A DNA stretch of 64,000 nt, from contig JAJJXM010000010.1 in NCBI GenBank assembly GCA_024516155.1, positions 62,001-126,000 of the forward strand. The letters run 5' to 3'. The translations under genes and the position numbers were made by a program. A model generated the notes under the pieces. That model did not search any database. It had not been told where the DNA came from and worked only from the letters and a program-made list of their open reading frames with translations. Positions 49,993 through 60,539 of the stretch are shown here, piece by piece (position 1 is the stretch's first letter; every line of letters begins with the position of its first letter). The DNA is from Pyronema omphalodes. Taxonomy: Eukaryota > Ascomycota > Pezizomycetes > Pezizales > Pyronemataceae.

Positions 49993-50593
49993 ATGGTCAG
50001 ACCGGCAATTAACTGGAAGGTCAGTGTGTCAAGCAAATACAGTGACGACTATTCTAACCACTAGCGCTAGAACCCCTTTCACGCATATAAAGAATACGTA
50101 AGGCCCAACCCTGTATCGCGCTCCCCTACCACAATCCGGAACGACCGCCCGACTGACATTCAAAATCAGCTAGATGAGAAGAGAAGAAAAAAGAGACTCG
50201 ACAAATATCTGGATAGTCGCGTTCCAGTATCAACTGGCACCAAGCGTAGCGAGACAAATACTTCCACCACGGGCGAACGAAATGTTCGACCCGGAGCAAA
50301 TAATAGTCGAACTTATTCGTCATCCAAAGTTCTTACCGCTCACACTTCTTTAAACCAATATGAAGGAGACCCTATGAAGTCATTCATCGCGGGTAAATAA
50401 TTATATATTTTTCTTCTACCATCTAATCTACAATAATAGTCAATGCTAACGAATATAAGTTCCTCCAGCGGGTATTGCTCCCATTCCTGTATCACCCAGC
50501 TATAAAAACGTCTACGCTCCAAAACTACCAAGTAGACTTCGCCATGTCTCTTTTCCTGCTGATACAACATCTGGTTCGCCAGCTTTCATGTAA
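49993..50593 (+). CDS. Small orphan protein, three exons
   Basis: Exons 49993-50019, 50071-50392 and 50469-50593 give 157 residues: MVRPAINWK, then NPFHAYKEYVRPNPVSRSPT and a basic coiled stretch (DIQNQLDEKRRKKRLDKYL), a Ser/Thr/Asn-rich middle, and a Pro-rich end (AAGIAPIPVSPSYKNVYAPK ... SGSPAFM). Introns are 51 and 76 bases, with GTCAGT and GTAAAT donors and CTAAC branch words. In intron 1 the second of two nearby AGs (50069-50070) must be used, since the first would bring in a stop. No family is recognised; low complexity suggests disorder. A basic N-terminal half could favour nucleic-acid or membrane contact, but that is speculation. Confidence 0.55.
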
Positions 50594-51008
50594 CCAAGCA
50601 CATATCTGGCCTATGAATAAGCTGAAAACCAGCGCATGATCCTGTTGAACGATTCGGAAATGTCTATACCAAAACTGCGCGAGGAAACGCTATAACGTGC
50701 ATGTGCGACCGCCGACTGACATTATCGAGGGCAAATAGACTGGGCTGGTATGACCGGGTGGATGCGTATTTTCAGAGGTTCTAGACGGCTCAGAGTGTGC
50801 TTTGGACAATGCTGTAGATACCATGGCTAGATTTAATCTTAAGGTGGTGAGATGCTGTAAGAATAGATGGTGTTTAAAGTGTTTAAAGTGTTTTAAAGCA
50901 TGCTGGGCGTTGTCAAACCTATAAACGTTAACATCGTGACAGAGTTTTGTTGATTGCTGCGTATCTCTGAAGATAAAGCGAAGTCGAAGGCTGGGGTCGG
51001 GTTGGGGA
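50594..51008. other. Short intergenic gap
   Basis: Nothing recognised apart from a GTGTTTAAAGTGTTTAAAGTG run near 50868-50890. Confidence 0.45.
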
Positions 51009-51307
51009 GATGCATTCTTGTTTTTTTTTTTTTATTTTTTTTTTTATTCATACTCGCATCTAACCGTAAGGTTATGGCGGAAGCTACCTAATTAAATTAC
51101 AGTGCTAACTATCGGGTGTGACCCCAATAGTCACCGGGTACGCCCCGGAGCGGTCTATCGTGTTTGGGGTTGTAGCCCCCCCCCCCCCCCCCCCCTCTCG
51201 TCTGTGCATACTCCATTTCTGTCCTTCTCGTCTATGTGTCCCTGAGCCCTGTGCGCTCTTCAAACACCTCTCCCGGTGTCTGAATATCCTCCGCCGATGC
51301 ATTCTTG
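51009..51307 (-). mobile_element. 5'-truncated retroelement copy with 12-base target-site duplication
   Basis: The word GATGCATTCTTG occurs directly at 51009-51020 and 51296-51307. The 275 bases between (51021-51295), read on the minus strand, share the retroelement 3' module (GAGCGCACAGGGCTCAGGGACACA, GATAGACCGCTCCGGGGCGTACCC, CATAACCTTACGGTT) and end in an A-rich tail. A 20-base C run (51176-51195; G run in the element) lies inside. Direct repeat plus A tail is the mark of target-primed retrotransposition; the copy is short, with no ORF. Confidence 0.85.
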
Positions 51308-52049
51308 TAACATGCCTGCTAGGATGCAAAATTTTGTGGACTCATGGTGGCATATCTAAGGAAGGTAACTTTCAAAACTCGAGATAGGACACGTCGCAGG
51401 CGAAGCGGGTTGCGGCAATGTAAATACCGAGTAGCACATGTGTAGTAGTACCTTGCATTATCCCTCGCGAAAATTGTGTTTTCTTCTCGGCTACAAACAT
51501 TCCCAGGCGGATGGGAAAAATACCTTACATTATTGACAAGGTTCGATAGAAACTTTTTGCATTCTAGAAGCTTCGGTCCTCTACTTGGTATGATAAGGAG
51601 GTAAATGAAGCTGCGAGGTTCATGTGATATCAGGGCTGGACCCCTTCACGTGATAGCGCTAACTAAATACGCTCACACGAAAAGGGAAAAGGAGTGATAT
51701 GTTAAACAAGGTTTCATTATCCGCTTCTCCAAAAATCATGACGGTTTGATCTCTGGTAATCTAACCCTTATGACGACTTCGAACTATTTGCCTGCGAATA
51801 TTTTCTTACATGGCAATACAGTCAACACTAAACCTATGGCGGGTTTTGTGTGGTTAATCATCAATCATGACTCATGATCGAAGGCTCAGACGAGGATAAG
51901 AACTCGACGGTATCAGAAATAAGTGCCGGAGAATGACGGAATTAGTTTTTTTTACCAATTCTATTGGAAAGATTCTTTGTCTATTAGACGCATATTTCTC
52001 ATAAAGAATATGTTATTTTAACAGTTCGACGAGAACGTCGATGTCAATT
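51308..52049. other. Intergenic, no supported gene
   Basis: AT-rich sequence without convincing ORFs or repeats. Confidence 0.4.
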
Positions 52050-52610
52050 TTATTGTTGCACAGCCGTGCGGATAGCAACTCCAGCGGGTTCAACCGTCTC
52101 GGGAGAAGACTTATCCGTAGATATATGGCCGTCTATATAGTGAATACAAGTCTCGTCTTTAAGAGCGATATCCCCTACAGTACCCGTAACTGCACATCTG
52201 CCTAAGCAAAGGGTAACCTTGGCTGCAATTTTCGACTAATTCGGTAATTGAACCTCGGAGTTCGCTGCCTTAATTTCGGCACTGGTTATTCGACAAGCAG
52301 AGAGCCGAAAGTCCGTGTGTGGCGAAGGCACTTGAACGAAAGCATCAGTCTTTAAATCTGCCAATCTAGCTGCCGAAGCGAGATTCTTCTGCCGGACCAA
52401 CTTTTCCGATTTATCGCTTGAATTTCTCGATTTCATACATTCCGGTCCTTGAGAAAATATTGAATGTTCCCATGTCGTACTCAACGGCTGTGAAGTTATG
52501 TCTATCGCAAATCTTGGTACTGAAATGCACCGCCACTCTTCCAGATATGATAAAGGCTTCAGAGTATAACTGAGTGATATATAAGTGAATAGTTGTGTAG
52601 AGAGCTTCAT
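52050..52610 (-). pseudogene. Candidate small secreted-type ORF with one internal stop
   Basis: One minus-strand frame is open from the ATG at 52610 to the TAA at 52050-52052 except for a TAG at 52236-52238, 124 codons before and 61 after. The start (MKLSTQLFTYISLSYTL) could be a weak signal peptide. Later text is protein-like: RLSACRITSAEIKAANSEV before the stop and TLCLGRCAVTGTVGDIALKD, then ETCIHYIDGHI, after it. I find no intron that removes the stop with good splice sites (a GTGCCG donor is poor). A second frame (52620-52411) also reads well for 69 codons, so the model is uncertain. I recognise no family. Confidence 0.3.
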
Positions 52611-52620
52611 CAGCGCTCAC

Positions 52621-54536
52621 GGCTACTTATGATTCTCTCTGAATTGAATGCTTGTGATTAATTCGTATACCCTTGGAACTCTCTTCGTATTTATTTATCT
52701 TAATCCTATTTCGTCAGCATGAAAGGTTAATAACCTTGATGATCGTTTTCATACTACCAATAATATGCTTCAGTGAAGAAGAGTAAGCTGGGTTGGGTTA
52801 GCACTCTCGGTATAATTGACAAATATTTCTTGGACTACGTTCTCGGTTGGGTGGATTAACATTATGCAGTATGAAAACACGGGAACGGCAAATGTTCTAG
52901 TTTTTAGTTCCGTTACCGGCACTTCATTGGGGACACACCGTCTTTGTCTACGCTTTTGATGTAAGAATGTAAGGTCCACGTTGTAGAGTGATGGTCCCAG
53001 CATGAACCCTACCGATTTGCCCTTGTAAAGGGAAAAAGATCTTCATATCTTTGCAAGTCACCGATATGTGTACCTTATGTATAGTGACGTGTGCATTTTG
53101 CCAAAAAACGGTGGTTGCAGAACAAGTTTGGCTGATGTTGTCGCACACGCTATCACTCGAATAATTGCGGAATTGCCCTATGGCATTAAGGTGCAAATAC
53201 TGGCGGAGAATACCTGGACGGGTAGAAGTTCCACATCTGGAAGGTTTCTAGAAGCTTTGCAAAATGCAAACAAAGCGCAGAATCTGCCACAATAAGCACT
53301 CGCTCAAACCTGTTGCAGGTGTTTACTTAGATCCTGTTGAATGACATACCTGCTTATAACAACTTTTTTCGGCCGCTGGTGTTTAATGGAGATTATCCGT
53401 TGGTTCGGAAGTTTAATGTCGACGCGAGAGATATGCACCATAAAGATCTGCCGGCTGCGATTTCTTCTGATTGCAGCTCGCTTGTGCTGTCGACTAGAAC
53501 TTGCGCAAAATTTAAACGTCAAGCACGCGACCACCATGACGCTTATCTCTTTGGTAATAATTAGCCACATTTTTTATGGTTATATGTCACACAAATCTAT
53601 ATATTCAGATATGTAAGAGCACTGTAGAGCACGTTGGGGTCACCGCTCGGAAACTTTCATACCACATTATGGTTCTCCCGAGAAGTTCCGTACAGGAATT
53701 GCCAGCTGGGGTTAAAACCTGGCACGATATGGAGCACCATCTATCCAAAGGATAAGAGAACACTAAACCCTAAGTAAAACGGATATCTTGGAACATTCCT
53801 AAACATCTCGCAAAAGCTCGATTTCTCCAGACCAAGACAAGAGGCGCTCCACCGGGCGCCACCCAGCCCATTTTTTGATGCTCGCTTTTCCTCTTGGGAC
53901 TCGCAAAAATATATTGCGCATACTCCTTAGATTCAGCATGAGAATTTTTCTACCAAGTTAGCACCCCAGCTATGATGAATTGTCCATCATACATGTTCTA
54001 TATGTAGAAGTCGACGTCTGAACGTTTCCTCGATACTTCATATTCGGTGGGAAGATAACCGGGTGTATTGATCTAACAGTTTGCGGATAAATGAAAAGTG
54101 AACGATAGGTGTTGTGGCGGTGTAGAGAACTGAAATATGCTAAGAAACCGCACTCTTCACAATGCACTTTGCATATTAAACTTTTCAGTGCCTCAGTATC
54201 TTCCATACCTACGCACTCCTGCTGTCTGTTTGCGCCATTGCTGACCGCATGGGGTGTTCCTTGCCACGAACTGCCTTGATAAATCCCGGAGTATCTCCGG
54301 AGTGCAGTTTAACTGCCTTCCCAAGGTGCTCCGCGATGTAAGTGCATAGACAACTCCTTGTATCTGTGATAATTTATATATCCTCCATTCCCCCGCTCCA
54401 AAACAAATCCTTCCCATAGCCAAATACATACATTATTGTTACGACCACGTCTACGAATCTCTACGAACATCCTTGAATCCTTACTCTATCAGACATTATA
54501 ACCAAAAACATATAAAACGTATAAAACAATATCATC
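52621..54536. other. Gene-poor interval
   Basis: Overlapping ORFs on both strands at 52770-53295 look partly protein-like (plus 53068-53295; minus 53196-52948 and 53003-52770), but none has a clear start, domain or splice partner. The rest is featureless. TATA-like ATATAAAACGTATAAAA at about 54509-54525 lies just before the next ORF. Confidence 0.4.
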
Positions 54537-54851
54537 ATGACCAAGCTCACCATTTTACGTACCTGGAATGTTACCATTCCCACCCGTTCCAGATCCAACT
54601 CAATCTCCAGCGCTTCTTCCACAGAAATGTTCCTTAGCCCCACTACCGAACGCCGCTGGTCTCCTTCGATGTTCGCTCGTCGTCCTTCCGCCGGTGATAT
54701 CGACGACATTGAGCTTCCCGCGGACCTCGAAAAACGATGGATTGAAGCCTGGGACAGAGCACCGATTAGTGCGACGGAAACTCCCGCCTATCTTAATCGA
54801 CTTCTTCCAAAGAGACCTATCAGTGCGCCAGCCAAGCTTAGAGGAACTTAA
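54537..54851 (+). CDS. Small hypothetical protein, Ser/Arg/Pro-rich
   Basis: A single exon of 104 residues starts 12-28 bases after a TATA-like ATAAAACGTATAAAACAATATC stretch. The composition is Ser/Thr/Pro/Arg (PTRSRSNSISSASSTE; SPTTERRWSPSMFARRPSAG) with an acidic helix-like middle (DIDDIELPADLEKRWIEAWD) and a C-terminus LLPKRPISAPAKLRG. I recognise no family. The ATG context and coding-like wording support it modestly; RxxS and SP sites suggest phosphorylation, by inference. Confidence 0.5.
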   Translation: MTKLTILRTWNVTIPTRSRSNSISSASSTEMFLSPTTERRWSPSMFARRPSAGDIDDIELPADLEKRWIEAWDRAPISATETPAYLNRLLPKRPISAPAKLRGT

Positions 54852-56257
54852 ATCAGATGTGTTTTTATAATTACGGATTCATGACAGATACGAAACGACA
54901 TGCCTCTTTTTTGGGATTACAATAACATAGACAGCGTTGGTTTTTTGATTTATTGTTTTTTTATCGGCCACTTTTACAGATATTGTTTTGATGAGAAAGT
55001 ACTATTGGATGACAAGAATTCTTATGTATTTGTTTTTCTTTTTGTTTTTGTGCGTTTAACAATTCTTGTATACCGAACCCGGAGTTAGATTTGCCACTAC
55101 TGTATATTAATATTAGACGAGATGCTTAAGCAGGTGTTATGGTGTATTATCAGGGGTATTTAGATTGTAGGATAAGAGGGGAACAACATCAGCTCGCTTC
55201 ATATGTTAGAAAATTCACGAAAATTTGTTTGTACAAAGTTTTTTTACTCGTGATATCTCATGATGCAATGCCTCGACGAAGCAGGGGAGATGCGAAATCC
55301 TAGATATGAGGATGCTTTGAATATTACCCGGTTATTGGCATTCCTAAGCGCATCCAATATTATGCTTGTACTTTTATGTAGTTGTAATATCATTCTGATC
55401 TGTTGCGTTGGCACTCATTCATGAATAAGCCGCTGTAAATCACTCGCTATATATGTTCTGTATGCTGGCGCGCGAAGTTCACTATCCTGCAATTTATTAC
55501 TCTTCAAACCAACCAAAAGATTACCAATACAATTTTCCTTGGTAAACATAGTGGTACCCATACCGTCAGGTGTATCCGAGTCTAATTTACGCCCCCCGGA
55601 CGAAAAACGCGGGGGCGCCGCTCCCCTAGGTCCTTAGAATTCCAGTGGCGTTTATCAAGAGGTTTTCAGGTATTAGTCGATTGATAACCCGAATAAACGA
55701 TCTTTCTCGTCTACCCGATGGAAGGCTCTTGAAGGAAATAAGCCGCCGCCTCGAGTAGCCATTGTTCGGTGTATAGCTGCCGACAAATTTTTGCATTCAC
55801 ATAAACTGACTCCGGGAACCGGCAGACAAAAAGACAAGACAATCCCAATTCGTTTGTTCGGGTTAAAAAACTATGGTATTGATAAGAAAAGATACCACAC
55901 AACTCCAAGTTAGTTACTCCAAGTTGGTTTTGTTCTTTCGTCTATCGCACTTGTGAAAAATTTCAATATCCCATAGCTTTATGTGGAGGTTCGCTGGACC
56001 CCATTCCTCAGAGAAATTGTAAGGGAAGAACTACATATGTAGTATTTAACTTCCCGTCTTTGTCATCGGGACGGCTATTTCACTGCGTCGGAACAAGCCG
56101 TACCACTGATGCTCAAACACAATTGTAGAGCAGCCGCTTGCAACCCAAATCATATTAAATACGGACTTTTCCAACAACTGCTTGATACAAAATTTCGATT
56201 ACTTCTAACAGCATAAATCCACTATTTTTCCTAGTTTATATAGCATCCATAATCCTT
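54852..56257. other. Intergenic, no supported gene
   Basis: T-rich after the small ORF (54900-55080), then featureless. A minus ORF at 55711-55908 is not convincing. Promoter of the following gene at the end. Confidence 0.4.
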
Positions 56258-57019
56258 ATGAACCACGATATGGCTTCTGCAGGTAAGTTATTCCCATATC
56301 CGACACATCATCGGGGTCCTTTGGAATAGTACTAACTCTGATACAGTCGAAAATTATCTCCAATACCGTCGCCCAGGCAAAACGACAGAAGAGGATATTA
56401 TAATCCATGCGGATCGTCTATACACCCTCCACGAAGTCCTGCATGAAATGAAGCCTAAAGACGACCAACAAGAACTTTACAATTTTCCTTCAGACAGCAA
56501 GATCCTTGACGCATACGCAAATCTTGCCAAATACAGAGAGGCCTACCAAAACGCACTTGAAGAAGTTCGAATGGCACAGATAGAACAGCTTGTAGGTTAT
56601 TTCAACACTGTGGACAATAGATTGGAAGGAGGTTTAGAAGCTCTTGAATTGAAACTCGAGGAATCTATCTCGAAAGATACTCGGATGGTATGTTGATCAA
56701 AATAATTTGGATAATGGATATTGCTGATTAATAAATCGTTTAGAATGCTTATAAGAATCGTAATGTTGTATCGCCAGTAAGGGATAACCGCAATATTGGC
56801 ATGTTGCGAAAATCTTATCTATTGGCTACGATTCGAAAGATTCATTATATATACAATGAGGATATTTCTTCGGCTAAATGGTTGAATCATGCAGGTAGAG
56901 TTATACCACCTGAGACTATGGAAGGGAAGCCAAGAATGGAAACAGTTGGTGATGCCGAAGAAGAGTTGAAAAAGTTGTATCGCAACCTTGAAAGAGCTGG
57001 TTGTGTTGTTAGACTTTAG
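56258..57019 (+). CDS. Hypothetical coiled-coil protein, three exons
   Basis: Exons 56258-56282, 56347-56687 and 56744-57019 give 213 residues. The donors GTAAGT and GTATGT, an ACTAAC branch word and the phases all agree. The protein is mostly charged helix: ENYLQYRRPGKTTEEDIII, LHEVLHEMKPKDDQQELYNF, ALEEVRMAQIEQLVGYFNTV and GGLEALELKLEESISKDTR, then a C-terminal part LRKSYLLATIRKIHYIYNED ... EEELKKLYRNLERAGCVVRL. No signal peptide or membrane segment. No family is recognised. A MITE copy begins 57 bases after the stop and may lie in its 3' UTR. Confidence 0.65.
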
Positions 57020-57076
57020 AATATGGGAGTTTCTCGGCATATTGATCCCTGTGTAGGTAAAATGGATTATTTTTAC

Positions 57077-57279
57077 TGGAGGACTTCCCATCGCTCTATT
57101 GGGGGCGGATAGAACAACCCCAACTTCACCTATACGATAGCAATGGAAAATCCGAATAGCCAGGGGGGTACCTACCCCCCTGTCTATCTTAGGGCTCTAT
57201 TCGTGTTCTATAGAAAATATTTGTTTGTGGTGAAATAGGCTCTCATGTTCGTTGCTATAGAGCGATGGGAAGTCCTCCA
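57077..57279. mobile_element. MITE, copy 2 (perfect 23-base terminal inverted repeats)
   Basis: The left end (57077-57099) begins TGGAGGACTTCCCATCGCTC; the right end (57257-57279) is its exact reverse complement over 23 bases. The element is 203 bases with no ORF and matches the copy at 13941-14130 along its length. It also holds an internal hairpin, CAGGGGGGTACCTACCCCCCTG (about 57161-57182). The perfect ends suggest more recent movement than copy 1. Confidence 0.88.
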
Positions 57280-57300
57280 CTGAATTTTATGCTCATGATA

Positions 57301-57571
57301 GAGATGGTTCGAGCGAACAGGGCTCAGAGACACAATGATGAGACGAACAGAAAAGGATGAAGACGATACAGGCGACTACAGCCTACTACAGCCTATTACA
57401 GCCTACTACAGCCTACTACAGCCTACTACAGCCTACAGCGAGATAGACCGCTCTGGGGCGTACCCAGTAGCCAACTAGATATTACCAGGAGGTTATAAGC
57501 AATGTACCGTAAGACTAGTACCCCCATAAACCTAAGGTTGCATGCGCGTATGAGAAATAAAATAAAATAAA
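57301..57571 (+). mobile_element. Retroelement 3' fragment with (GCCTACTACA)n repeat
   Basis: GAGCGAACAGGGCTCAGAGACACA (57311-57334), AGATAGACCGCTCTGGGGCG and TAAACCTAAGGTTGCATGCG match the modules at 51.0-51.3 and 46.9-47.1 kb; the tail is GAAATAAAATAAAATAAA. Between the blocks lies a 10-base tandem repeat, GCCTACTACA, about five near-perfect units at 57381-57430 plus degenerate edges. It starts just 20-30 bases after the MITE. Confidence 0.8.
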
Positions 57572-58989
57572 CGATAGAGATGACGAAACATTGGTGCGAG
57601 TGATATCTTTTGAGGTTAAGGGCTCAGATACCGCATCGCAAACAATTATACTGGCCTCGTTAACTTCCCGGCCCACCATATTAGACAACGATACAACGGC
57701 TAATCCTGCCTTGAATACAGTTTTATTTCTTTACATTCAAGTCCTTTTAGCTAGGCAGTTGGCGAAATTCACTTCTAAGTGCCTTTCCGTGCAGTCCAAC
57801 GGCTGGCATGTGACCAAGAACATTCAGCACCAATAATCAGTCGGTTATATGTATAGGTACCCTTCTGTTCGTTCGTTCAGTTGTCGGGCCTCATTTAAAT
57901 CATCGTTCGATACCTCCATCAAGTGCATAGTGTATGACATCGGGCTGATAGTATCTAATTCTTGTGCGATTATTCGGAAAGTGAACAATATGACCACGGT
58001 CAGACCACCGGTTGGGTTTTTAGGAGTCGATAACCGTTAGCCTACATAATCAGGTATCCACTCCTTTCAAAATTTGGGCGGTTTTTATTCAGCGGCTGAG
58101 AAGTAGACCATACCCGTTAGCACCACTGAACGGGCAGTAATGTTTATCTCTGGTGTCTAATTGGTAAACCTTGTTCTTTATTTATCTAACCTTAGAACTT
58201 AATCACAGCCGGGTAGATACTGCACAATGAACTGCCGTCCTTTTGTTTCGCCCTGTTCAGCCCTAGCAGCTGCCCAAGCAATCGACTTTCACCATGGCTA
58301 CTTACCGGCCTTTTGAGGTACTCGAGTGATTCGGGATGCTGCTACTGTGTTAATGAGGCCTGGAGTGTTGCACAGGAAAGTGCAGCCTATCTCAGGCAAC
58401 GCTGATCGAGCCAGCCTTTTTCACAGTACATATCATGCAAATTCTAGCTCGTGACACTATTTGGCTTTAAGGCTATAGACACATTAAATAAGTACTACTT
58501 TTAGGGGACTCATGCCAAGATTTTCAATTCTTTCAGCCGGGGCAGTGCCGAATTCTGAGTCAGTAAAGATCTGCATGGTATAGGTAGCAATGAAAAAAAA
58601 GGAAAGAAAAACTGGCAAGTTTACAGTAAAACCACTGCGCCTCATGCAGTAGAATTTGCAAGTTATATACTCCTCAGTCTACAGCTGACTCTTGAATACC
58701 CTCATGGAGTACTTCGACCAACTCAATCGCAAGGCAGTGCAAAATGCGCATCCTACATCCTACGACTCAAAAATCAGCAGTGTAACCGATAACAGCTGAC
58801 ATCAAATTCCTCTGCAGTTAAAATCGTTCAAATCATTTACCTTGAAACCAAAATGCCCGCATAAACTTCGCCTTTCTCTCTGTTGTGGAACTTACCTGAG
58901 CGCTTATGACAATCCCCAAGCTCAAGTATGTATTAACCCCTCTATCTCCTCTTTACAATGTGGAATACACATCATTCATCACCACCACC
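57572..58989. other. Intergenic before the membrane-protein gene
   Basis: Small ORFs at 57591-57836 and 57849-58040 lack features. The last 300 bases are the presumed promoter; an in-frame upstream ATG lies at 58906. Confidence 0.4.
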
Positions 58990-60539
58990 GCAATGATTTC
59001 CCGCCGTATCAGCACCCTACTAATTCTAATCTTATACCTCGTCTCTACATCGCTTGGTATAGAGTCTACTGACCCCGCCTTTCCCGCAATCGCACCCCAA
59101 CTCTCCGCCTCGACCAATCTCCGCACAGAAATCGTAAATAACAACACCCACCACGACTTTCCCTCGGAGACGCTTTCACGGGGCACCATAACAATTCTCT
59201 ACAGTTCCATATTTCTACTTTTTGTATCCTGCTATACCTTTATCCGACTCAACATCCCCGGTCCATCTAATACTGAAGAAAACTACTTCAGCTTCTACTT
59301 ACGAAAACTGAAATGGGTTTTCATCACATTGCTTTTTCCGGAGGTTGCGGTTCATGAAGCTATTTTACAGCGATGGGAAACGGGACGGTTGTTGAAGAGG
59401 CTTAATAAGCGGTGGGAAATTGATACAGAGAAAGGAATGGAAGAGACGAAAGAGAGGTTTACGGTAAGACAGGCGTGGTATGTGATGATGGGGGGACTGG
59501 TTGTGGATTTTGGGGGAGTTGTATCACGGCAGGAATTGGAAAGATGGGGGATACCAAAGGGGAAAGTTACCCTGAGACCGGAGGCTGTGATGATGCTTTA
59601 TGAGGTGGATTCGGGGATTGGGATTATTCCGGATGATATGGAGATTAAAGATAAGGATAAGGAGAGTGTTATTTTGAATATTTTGGTTTATTTGCAGACT
59701 ATATTTTTGATTGCATCGGTATGCTTTCCCTTTTATATTACCTCCCCTCCTCAATTCACCCATCTCTCCATTTCCCTAGAACCTGGTTTCATGGTACCGG
59801 TAAGTAAATAAAAAAATACTGATAATCACAGAAAGTCCTCCGTATGAACCAAGGCTACGCCCGTAGCGTCCTAGAAATCCGCTGTCTAACCCAAATAACC
59901 TACATGTTAATCCTCTTCACATTCTGGGGCAGCAAGCCGATGGACATTCTCACTCCCACCCTAATCACAAATTCTCAAGCCTTGAAAATCTACCAACACA
60001 TCTCTTCCTCCTCCAACACCCACAATAAATTTCTCTTCACCCACCGCGCCTATAACCTCACCCTCAACCAACCGTCCTCAGACCCTAAAACTAATCCCCG
60101 CAACTATATCTTTTGGCTCGAGCACGTCGGCCTATTCCTCTCTTTCGGTATTTTCGGCCTCTTCAACACAGCAGCAAACAACATCCCCTTCCCAACCCCC
60201 GTCGAAAACCTTCTCTGGAAATTCGCCTGTTCTTCAACTATTGTCGGCTCGACTATTCCTGTTTTTCTTAGGATGGGTTTTTCACAGCATTTTGGAAATG
60301 AACATGGAGATGTAGTAGCTGGGGTTACAGAGGAGAGTCCGGTGAAGATTATGGGGAAGATTGTGAGGGGCATGAGGGGGAGGTGTAGGTGTGTGATGAT
60401 TCTAATGGGGCTCATGGCAGCGTGGGCAATAGTGTCGAGGATATTGCTGTTGGTGCTGCCGTTTCTGGCACTGAGGGAAATGGTTGTGGGGACTTTTACA
60501 TTGGTAAAAGGACCGGAGTTTGTCCCGCATTTTGCTTAG
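58990..60539 (+). CDS. Uncharacterised fungal polytopic membrane protein
   Basis: Exons 58990-59718 and 59832-60539 give 478 residues. I use the ATG at 58990 because it starts a signal peptide (MISRRISTLLILILYLVSTS); the ATG at 58906 would add 28 unlikely residues. It belongs by pattern to a large fungal family of unknown role with a luminal N-terminus, then several membrane segments: ITILYSSIFLLFVSCYTFI, the conserved LLFPEVAVHEAILQ, AWYVMMGGLVVDFGGVV, then ILVYLQTIFLIAS, EIRCLTQITYMLILFTFWG, a FWGSKPMDILTPTLI loop typical of the family, EHVGLFLSFGIFGLFN and more to the end. The 113-base intron holds a tempting small exon (at about 59781-59801), but only skipping it keeps the phase and the family spacing. 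Confidence 0.75.

Noticed and set aside
57371..57437. Short repeats that could suggest a CRISPR-like array
   Set aside because: Ten-base head-to-tail units without spacers, inside a retroelement fragment of a eukaryote; a simple tandem repeat.
59781..59801. Tempting mini-exon (reads NLVSWYR) in the membrane-protein intron
   Set aside because: Using it forces a 31-base intron or breaks the frame; skipping it gives the same spacing (24 residues from LQ to LE) that I recall for the family.
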